A stretch of 36,068 bases of DNA, taken from positions 1-36,068 of IMG/VR virus record IMGVR_UViG_3300021170_000046; one strand, given 5' to 3'. How positions within the stretch are numbered: the stretch's first letter is position 1; each line of letters starts with the position of its first letter. The DNA comes from a virus. This document shows, in pieces, positions 31,201 through 36,068 of the stretch. The translations under genes and the position numbers were made by a program. The notes beneath the pieces were generated by a model. The model had not been told where the DNA came from. It saw only the letters and a program-made list of their open reading frames with translations, and did no database searches.

Positions 31201-31563
31201 TATATTTTAGGAACATACATTTCCCCACATAAACTTCAGATAAGCATTTCCTATGATTATGAACTGACACCATCTCAAAGTTTAACTTTAAAGCCAATAA
31301 ATTTTAGTACTCCTTACGGTTCGGGAACTTCACAATCTCCTTATGGACAAGGAAATCCCTATGGAGGAGGTTCTAGTCTAGAAAATTGGAGAGTATTTTT
31401 GCAGAAGCAAAGATGTATGGCTTTTGCGATTCAGATTCAAGAAGTGTTTGATTCCACATTTGGGGTTCCTGCAGGAGCAGGATTTAATCTATCAGGGCTT
31501 AATGTAGTAATGGGATTCAAACAAAGATTCAGACCACAAGCTGCACAAACGAGTATTGGATAA
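28252..31563 (+). CDS. gp10-like tail nozzle/hub protein
   Basis: The 1103-residue product is the longest in the window. It starts MLNKQAIDISFAQGLDTKTDPKRVPVGKFVQLENMVFNKGGLLQKRNGFGQL, a pattern I associate with podovirus tail-hub/nozzle proteins of the P22 gp10 type: GLDTKTDP, then ENxVFxKGxxLxKRNG. The middle is beta-rich, and the C-terminal third has IILALFDTRLWLVDAEDPNLLWFSKQI-like segments (SNILALFDTRLWLVDAED) and SPMDDKLVIFKENSCFYLNGNGP, as in propeller-containing nozzle proteins. These cap the neck after DNA packaging and form the distal tube. The C-terminus is Gly/Gln/Tyr-rich before RVFLQKQRCMAFAIQIQE. Confidence 0.7.
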   Translation: MLNKQAIDISFAQGLDTKTDPKRVPVGKFVQLENMVFNKGGLLQKRNGFGQLTSLPDTSYSYLTTFNEDLTAIGPNIAAYSASNAAWVTKGSLEPLSLSTLSVIRNNLNQIQGDIVVSANGLACCVYLEKNNNTTTNKYVIFDANTGQNIIAPTAIPVNTGTVSGGMRVFILGNYFILVFTNTISATPHLQYIAINIATPTTKTANTDIASAYVSATTLSWDGAVLNNYLYIAYNTATGGQSVKIVELSTSLVVSAPTTFLGYTATMMSVTIDSSNLTNAVIYGSFYDSGSSTGYTFAVSSTLGVIMNPVQIISSGTILNITSAAQNGTCSIFYEVSNNYSYDSSIPTHYIGSISVTPLGFTFNSVFSSGASSITASSASGLVNGMYLIDETTPANITAGTTFTISGTTLSLSHNTAGNSAGSPGDKLTTATLSSPIVSIRSVGLASKAFIINGSIYYLAAYQSTYQPSYFLIDGSLSTSASPVIAAKLAYANGGGYITLGLPSVTVLDQDAKIFYLFKDSIQAVNKGTNLPSGTQTAGIYSQTGINLSTFSFGTQNQDVAEVANNLNISGGLISIYDGYLPVELNFLVWPDSIEASWSTSGGSIVAQPDGSTNTNAYYYQVTYEWTDNQGNAFRSAPSIPIPVTTTGSGTSGSITINLPTLRLTMKVANPVKAVIYRWSVGQQEYYQTTSITAPLLNSTTTDQLQFVDTNADATILGNNLIYTTGGVVEDIAPPASNILALFDTRLWLVDAEDPNLLWFSKQIIEATPVEMSDLFTIYVPPITSTETSTGPITALSPMDDKLVIFKENSCFYLNGNGPDNTGANNQYSQATFITTAVGCPNDRSIVLMPSGLMFQSNRKGIWLLDRGLGTEYIGAPVEQFTQNANVTSAVDVPESNQVRFTLDSGIVLMYDYYYQQWGTFVGIPAISSCIYNQYHTIINAEGQVYQENPGTYLDGSNPVLMMFQTGPLRLGDLQNYQRSYFFYILGTYISPHKLQISISYDYELTPSQSLTLKPINFSTPYGSGTSQSPYGQGNPYGGGSSLENWRVFLQKQRCMAFAIQIQEVFDSTFGVPAGAGFNLSGLNVVMGFKQRFRPQAAQTSIG

Positions 31564-31564
31564 T

Positions 31565-31900
31565 ATGTCTAGTTTATATGCACAATATTTACGAGAAAAA
31601 TCGACGGATCATATTTATGAACATGAATTTGGATTTGCGACTTTTAGATACTTAAATGATGGAAACTCTGTATATATAATTGATATTTATGTTGTTCCTG
31701 AAATGAGAAGACAAGGTTATGCTTTTGATCTGGTCGACAAAATTGTGAAGATAGCTAAAGAAAATGGCTGTACTGAATTATTAGGCACTATTGCTGTTAA
31801 TTCAACCTATAGTTCAATCAGTTTAAAAGGCCATTTATCGTATGGCTTAGATATTATATCTGCTGCTGACAATGTAATTATTCTTAAAAAGGATATTTAA
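31565..31900 (+). CDS. GNAT-like acetyltransferase
   Basis: Start ATG 31565 lies one base after the previous stop; TTG 31556 would overlap it. The 111-residue product contains VYIIDIYVVPEMRRQGYAFDLVDKIVKIAKENGCTELLGTIAVNS, where VVPEMRRQGYAFDLV is the acetyl-CoA-binding motif A of GNAT enzymes (RRxGYA) and the following helix and strand fit. It is shorter than typical free-standing GNATs (about 140-170 residues), lacking part of the C-terminal half. It lies among internal virion-protein genes; a substrate cannot be inferred. Confidence 0.6.
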   Translation: MSSLYAQYLREKSTDHIYEHEFGFATFRYLNDGNSVYIIDIYVVPEMRRQGYAFDLVDKIVKIAKENGCTELLGTIAVNSTYSSISLKGHLSYGLDIISAADNVIILKKDI

Positions 31901-31901
31901 G

Positions 31902-33785
31902 ATGGGTGGAATATCAGGACTTTTAGGAACCGCAGGGGGAGCATCGGGGACTGGATATTCAAAACCCAGTTCTGCAAATATTCAAAGTGGAGTAACTACA
32001 GGTCAAACGGCACAGGCATACAATCAGAATCAACAAGCATTAGGCTCGCAGCAGGCTTTATTGCAGGCTTTACAGGCTCAACAAGGATTGAGTTCACAGA
32101 CAAATGTATATAATCAACAACAAGCTCTCGCTAATCAACAAGCAGCTGTAAATGGAGTTGGTAATCAGGCAAATGCTTATTCGCAAGCGCAAAGATTAGC
32201 CAATCAACAAGCCAATGTTAATGGTGTAGGTGCTCAACAAGGTGCATTAAATCAGCAACAAACATTAAATCAACAATTAGCTGCCAATAATGGAGCTGCG
32301 AATGTGGGAAGCGCCTACGCTCAAACTCAAGGCCTTGCCAATCAATTAGGGGCATCTAATGGAGTAGGAAATCTAAGCTCCGCTTTAGGCTCTCAACAGG
32401 CACTAGCGAGTCAACAGCAAGGAACCGTTAATCAGCTGCAAGGCATTGCAAATGGAACTGGTCCAAATCCTGCAATGGCTGCTCTAAATCAACAGACCGG
32501 TCAAAATGTTGCAAATCAAGCAGCTCTTATGGCGGGACAACGTGGAGCAGGATCAAATGTTGGATTGATTGCAAGACAGGCAGCTCAACAAGGTGCTGCA
32601 ACACAACAACAAGCAGTAGGCCAGGGAGCCACTTTACAAGCTCAACAATCCTTAAATGCATTAGGACAAATTGGAGCACAGCAACAAGCAATAGGTCAGA
32701 CTCAACAAAATGTTGCAAATATAGCACAGTCTCAAGTTGGCTTAACTCAAGCCCAACAACAGGCCTTAGCTTCACAGGCAGCTAATCAAGTTGCCCAACA
32801 ACAAACAGGAACTTCGGCGGCTCAAACTGCAGCAAGCAATGTAGTGGGTCAGCAACAAGCTCAACAAGCTCAGTTAGCGAATCAAGCTGCGATACAGGTA
32901 GGTCAACAGCAATCCCAACAAGCTCAACTTGCAGGACAGGCTAATACAATTGCAGGACAACAAATCGGAGCAACAACTGCCAATACTCAAGCACAACAAT
33001 CTGAACAACAGATTTTACAAAATGCATTGGCTGCTCAAAATAATGCAAATGTTGGTATGCAATCGAATATTAACAATGTTACGGGCGGTCTTACTCAAAC
33101 ACAAATGCAGGGGCAACAAGGAGTAATTGGTGGTTTAGCAAATGGAGCAGGAGCTGTCTTAGGAACTGTTTTAGGTCCCGCTGCTGGCTCTTTGGCAAAA
33201 GGGGGAATGGTAGAAAGTCCAAAACATTATGATTATGGAGGCCCAGTCGATACATCAGCTCAATCTGTTCCCAGTGTAGATCCTAATTCCCCTCAAAGTC
33301 CCATAGGAAAATTTCTAAAAAAAGGAATTTTTCAAATGGGAAATCCTAATATGGGACATATCCAAGGAACTCCGCAAAATGGCGCTCAAGCATTAAATCA
33401 GGGTATTACAAATTTGGGTTCCAATATTGCTATGATTTTGAAAAATCCAAATCAAACTCCAGCTTCTCCTTCTGATGCCTATACAGGTCAAGATGTAAAT
33501 AATTCTTCGGATGGACAATCTGCTTCATATGAAGCTCCTCAAGAAGCTTTAGCCGCTAAAGGAGGATTATTAAAAAAGAATATGACATCCGGCGGACCTG
33601 TAAAAGCTGACTCTTCTCAGGAGAAAGCAGTCAAATCTGGGAATTCATATGACAATGATAAAATTCCTGCCTATCTTTCCGAAGGTGAAATAGTTATTCC
33701 TAGAAGTGTGACTCAAAGTAAAGATCCTATTAGAGGAGCTGCCGATTTTGTGTCAAAAGTTCTCGCAAAAAAGAGGATTGCATAA
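31902..33785 (+). CDS. Gln/Ala-rich internal virion protein
   Basis: AAGGATATTTAAG precedes the start. The 627-residue product has about 400 residues of Gln/Ala/Asn-rich helical repeats (QQALANQQAAVNGVG type), a Gly-rich hydrophobic stretch (GGLANGAGAVLGTVLGPAAGSLAKGGMVES), then DYGGPVD, LAAKGGLL and a C-terminal KIPAYLSEGEIVIPRSVTQSKDPIRGAADFVSKVLAKKRI. The last block is recurrent in phage proteins of this kind as I recall them (SPGEIVIPRS). Its composition resembles podovirus ejection proteins that line the head core and are released into the host envelope. Coupled by one-base overlap (ATAATGG) to the next gene. Confidence 0.6.
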   Translation: MGGISGLLGTAGGASGTGYSKPSSANIQSGVTTGQTAQAYNQNQQALGSQQALLQALQAQQGLSSQTNVYNQQQALANQQAAVNGVGNQANAYSQAQRLANQQANVNGVGAQQGALNQQQTLNQQLAANNGAANVGSAYAQTQGLANQLGASNGVGNLSSALGSQQALASQQQGTVNQLQGIANGTGPNPAMAALNQQTGQNVANQAALMAGQRGAGSNVGLIARQAAQQGAATQQQAVGQGATLQAQQSLNALGQIGAQQQAIGQTQQNVANIAQSQVGLTQAQQQALASQAANQVAQQQTGTSAAQTAASNVVGQQQAQQAQLANQAAIQVGQQQSQQAQLAGQANTIAGQQIGATTANTQAQQSEQQILQNALAAQNNANVGMQSNINNVTGGLTQTQMQGQQGVIGGLANGAGAVLGTVLGPAAGSLAKGGMVESPKHYDYGGPVDTSAQSVPSVDPNSPQSPIGKFLKKGIFQMGNPNMGHIQGTPQNGAQALNQGITNLGSNIAMILKNPNQTPASPSDAYTGQDVNNSSDGQSASYEAPQEALAAKGGLLKKNMTSGGPVKADSSQEKAVKSGNSYDNDKIPAYLSEGEIVIPRSVTQSKDPIRGAADFVSKVLAKKRIA

Positions 33786-35392
33786 TGGCTGATTATTCAC
33801 AAAATGAGGATCAGGATTCCAATGATACTCAACAAAATGAAACTTCTGTTCAAGACTCTGAACAGGCTACTAATCAAAATCCTGAGGGAATATACGATAC
33901 ATTGCCTCAAGAAGCAGATGCGACACAGCCAGCTCAAGAAGACTCAACAAACGCGGTTCAATCACAAGGAGCAGCTACCTCCTCATCTCCTGATGCAACA
34001 CAAATTCCGGACGCGAACCAAGCCCCGCAAGAAACACAGCAACAGCAAGCAACGCCGACTTTACAGATAACTCCCACCACCCAAGCTGAATATATGCAGC
34101 ATGCGAATCAAACCTCTGCAGATCTTGCAAATGGCCATATTCAGCCTGAGACATATTCAGATCTTTTTGCACACAAAAGTACATTAGGAAAAATAGGAAC
34201 TTTATTTGGATTGATGTTATCAGGAGCAGGATCGGGATTGGCTCATCAACCGAATATGCTCATGGATATGATGAATAAAGAGATCGATAGAGATCTTGAT
34301 GCTCAAAAATCATCTGCACTCAATGCACAAAATATTCTAAGAATAAATCAGCAAGATGCCCTCAATAAAACCAATATTGCATTGAACCAAGCTTTAACTG
34401 TATCTGCGCAAAAAAATGCAGGTCTTATAAGTGCTCAAACAGTTACAGCTCAAAAACAACCCGCGTTGGTTCAAGCTCAAACTCAGCAAGCTCAAGCTGG
34501 AACACAAGCTAATTTAGCAGATGTCAAATATAAAATGGCTCAAGCAGGATTAACAGCTGCTCAGATCAAAAATTGGGATGCACAGACTGCTTTATCAGTT
34601 CAGACAAAAAGTCAAATTGATATGCAAAGAATTGCATTTGCAGATTTAATCAATAAGAAAAATAAACTTCCCGTGGGAAGTCCCGAGAGATTAGCTGCAG
34701 AGCAACAGATTGCTGTAATGGCTCCTTTAGTTCAAGGAAAAGAATTTGATCTTGGTTCCAGAGCAGATGCTTTGGGAACTATGATCAATAATACTCTTAA
34801 TCCTCAGCAGGAAGAAGGAAATGCGCAAAATGGACCTGTGAATCAGGGTAAAATGAATGATTTGATTAACAAAGGAAGAGTCTTACCTGCTACTACTCCC
34901 GGCGTAATTCCTCCATCAGAAGTTCAGCCCGTGAAAGCCGAACAAGCCAAGGCGGTCGTGAATAGAAATGCTGCTCAAGCCTATAATTCTGCAGTTCAAA
35001 ATATGCTTTCCGTAAAAGATAAATTAACTCCAAATTTGAGAAATGCTTATATTGCAGCCTATCATAAAGCTGCAACCGGATCTGCAATTCCTCCTTCTGC
35101 TGATGAAATGAAACAATATGATCCAATTTTTCCAAGTGGGACGGATTACTTAGTCCCAAAAGTATGGAAACAAAAATATAATAATCAGATGGCTCAATTT
35201 AAAAATAATGAACAAACTCTCACATATTTAAAAGGTTATGGTCTTTTAAATCCTTTCCCTAATTATGGGATAAAACAACCAGCATCTCAGCAAATTACAA
35301 ATCAACCACAGACTAAAACAGTCAATGGTATTACCTATAAACGTGGTCCTACTGGAGAGGCTATTCCTATTCCAAGTACTGCAGCTCAATAA
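33785..35392 (+). CDS. Gln-rich internal virion protein
   Basis: The 535-residue product has an acidic, Gln/Asp/Asn/Ser-rich N-terminus (about 1-110), then THQAEYMQH-like helices, a short hydrophobic segment (LGKIGTLFGLMLSGAGSGLAHQPNMLMDMMNKEIDRDLDAQ, about 135-175) and long Ala/Gln-rich helices (QTVTAQKQPALVQAQTQQAQAGTQANLADVKYKMAQAGLTAAQIKNWDAQTALS) typical of coiled ejection proteins. It ends in a Thr/Pro-rich tail (GPTGEAIPIPSTAAQ). It lies between the 31902 and 35407 genes, which have similar character; together they probably form the internal core. Confidence 0.6.
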   Translation: MADYSQNEDQDSNDTQQNETSVQDSEQATNQNPEGIYDTLPQEADATQPAQEDSTNAVQSQGAATSSSPDATQIPDANQAPQETQQQQATPTLQITPTTQAEYMQHANQTSADLANGHIQPETYSDLFAHKSTLGKIGTLFGLMLSGAGSGLAHQPNMLMDMMNKEIDRDLDAQKSSALNAQNILRINQQDALNKTNIALNQALTVSAQKNAGLISAQTVTAQKQPALVQAQTQQAQAGTQANLADVKYKMAQAGLTAAQIKNWDAQTALSVQTKSQIDMQRIAFADLINKKNKLPVGSPERLAAEQQIAVMAPLVQGKEFDLGSRADALGTMINNTLNPQQEEGNAQNGPVNQGKMNDLINKGRVLPATTPGVIPPSEVQPVKAEQAKAVVNRNAAQAYNSAVQNMLSVKDKLTPNLRNAYIAAYHKAATGSAIPPSADEMKQYDPIFPSGTDYLVPKVWKQKYNNQMAQFKNNEQTLTYLKGYGLLNPFPNYGIKQPASQQITNQPQTKTVNGITYKRGPTGEAIPIPSTAAQ

Positions 35393-35406
35393 ATGGAGAT
35401 TTATTT

Positions 35407-36068
35407 ATGACATCTTATGAGGCTTATAATGCAGGCCTTCCTTGTCAAAATCCAAGCTGCAAATCTTATGGCAAACCTCATCCAAATTGCCGCTGTTATA
35501 GTAATATGGCAGAAGGTGGTGAATCTAAAAGATTTTGTTCCATGAATCAATCTCATGAAAAAGATTGTCAATATTTTGCAGATGGGGGCGAAACTCCTAG
35601 TGATCAAACACAAGATAATTCACAATCTTCTTCATCTTCACAACCTCTGATGTTTGACGACTTACAAAATGATTCAAAGACGTCTCAGCCTCAACAATTC
35701 GATACTTTGCAGGATGATTCCAATGCACAACTTCCAAGTTTTGATGACCTGCAGGATGATTCGATAACAGAAAAAAAACAAAGTTATCCTGAGATGTTAG
35801 GAGCTAGTTTAGAAAGTGTGGGACGTGGATTTCTCGGGCCTATACCAGGCTTAGTAGAAGAAGGAGCGTCTAAATTAGGAGTTCCAGATCTTAGTTTTGA
35901 AGATCAATCACAGAGACAACAAGCAATAGGTCCTGTTGCAGATGCGGCTTATGAAGTAGCCGGATTGGGAGCAAGCGCAGCTACTTCATTTGGATTACTG
36001 CCTGCTGCAGCTCATGCTGCTGAGCTTCTTAATATTCCGAAATTAGGAATTATAGGTGGGAAAGCATT
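35407..36068 (+). CDS. Internal virion protein, N-terminal part (3' end outside window)
   Basis: AATGGAGATT gives the ribosome binding site. The N-terminus has a Cys-rich block, GLPCQNPSCKSYGKPHPNCRCYSNMAEGGESKRFCSMNQSHEKDCQYFADGGE, with ADGG motifs like those in the protein at 18133. Three FDDLQDDS-type repeats follow (FDDLQNDSKTS, FDTLQDDSNAQ, FDDLQDDSITEK, about 78-120), then SYPEMLGASLESVGRGFLGPIPGLVEEGASKLG and a hydrophobic Ala-rich stretch. The frame is open at the right edge and continues in frame into the left edge through the shared CATT, giving about 677 residues in all. Confidence 0.6.
   Translation, partial: MTSYEAYNAGLPCQNPSCKSYGKPHPNCRCYSNMAEGGESKRFCSMNQSHEKDCQYFADGGETPSDQTQDNSQSSSSSQPLMFDDLQNDSKTSQPQQFDTLQDDSNAQLPSFDDLQDDSITEKKQSYPEMLGASLESVGRGFLGPIPGLVEEGASKLGVPDLSFEDQSQRQQAIGPVADAAYEVAGLGASAATSFGLLPAAAHAAELLNIPKLGIIGGKA

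Noticed and set aside
32029-33126. Direct-repeat or CRISPR-like array in the CAACAAGC-rich region
   Set aside because: The repetition is irregular and follows Gln/Ala codons of an open frame; there are no constant repeats with unique spacers.

Overview
The window looks like a nearly complete genome of a tailed double-stranded DNA phage with a short-tail (podovirus-like) virion. It encodes a small and a large terminase subunit, a portal, a scaffold, a major coat protein, a gp10/nozzle-like tail protein, tail fibres, and several Gln/Ala-rich proteins that resemble internal (ejection) virion proteins. No tape-measure protein, sheath, integrase, DNA polymerase or recognisable endolysin is visible. 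The DNA is AT-rich and genes use ordinary GGAG/AGGA ribosome binding sites, so the host is a bacterium; nothing here names it. The open frame that runs off the right end (from 35407) continues in frame into the open frame entering the left end if a shared terminal CATT is counted once. This suggests a circularly permuted or circular molecule of about 36,064 bp.

Layout. 1-1376 is the 3' half of the edge-spanning virion protein. 1675-4762 (+) is a tail-fibre operon behind a promoter-like motif. 7183-4766 (-) is a leftward operon with a ribbon-helix-helix-like regulator, a RecT/Bet-like annealing protein, two Cys-motif proteins and unknowns. 7244-10274 (+) is a rightward early operon: a membrane peptide, three tandem paralogues of an unknown family, a winged-helix replication-type protein and a RuvC-like resolvase. 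10575-16128 (+) runs from the terminase small subunit through many small genes, including a GNAT-like protein, to the terminase large subunit. 17285-16236 (-) holds a DUF6948-like gene followed by tandem Gly-rich reading frames. 17370-24099 (+) is the head module. 24342-36068 (+) is the tail, fibre and internal-protein module.

Most striking is the coat gene, 21730-24099. Its protein can only be read by removing three apparent group I introns: 21951-22560 (which carries an endonuclease VII-type HNH gene), 22655-22884 and 23378-23567. Each has a P1 helix with a U.G pair at the 5' splice site and a terminal G, and each removal restores the frame. A further 32-nt interruption at 21889-21920 is too short to be an intron. 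It follows a GGT codon with an immediate TAA, forms a P1-like hairpin and ends in G. It must be bypassed, spliced in an unknown way, be a lethal remnant, or be an assembly collapse.

Other notable points are: a decayed duplicate of the terminase nuclease-domain start (14092-14295), overprinted in another frame by a small membrane-protein frame; a promoter-like motif with fixed spacing repeated three times before the structural operons; repeated ATGACTGA stop/start overlaps; an 85-bp perfect tandem duplication in the Gly-rich region; and short antisense membrane-protein genes with strong ribosome binding sites.
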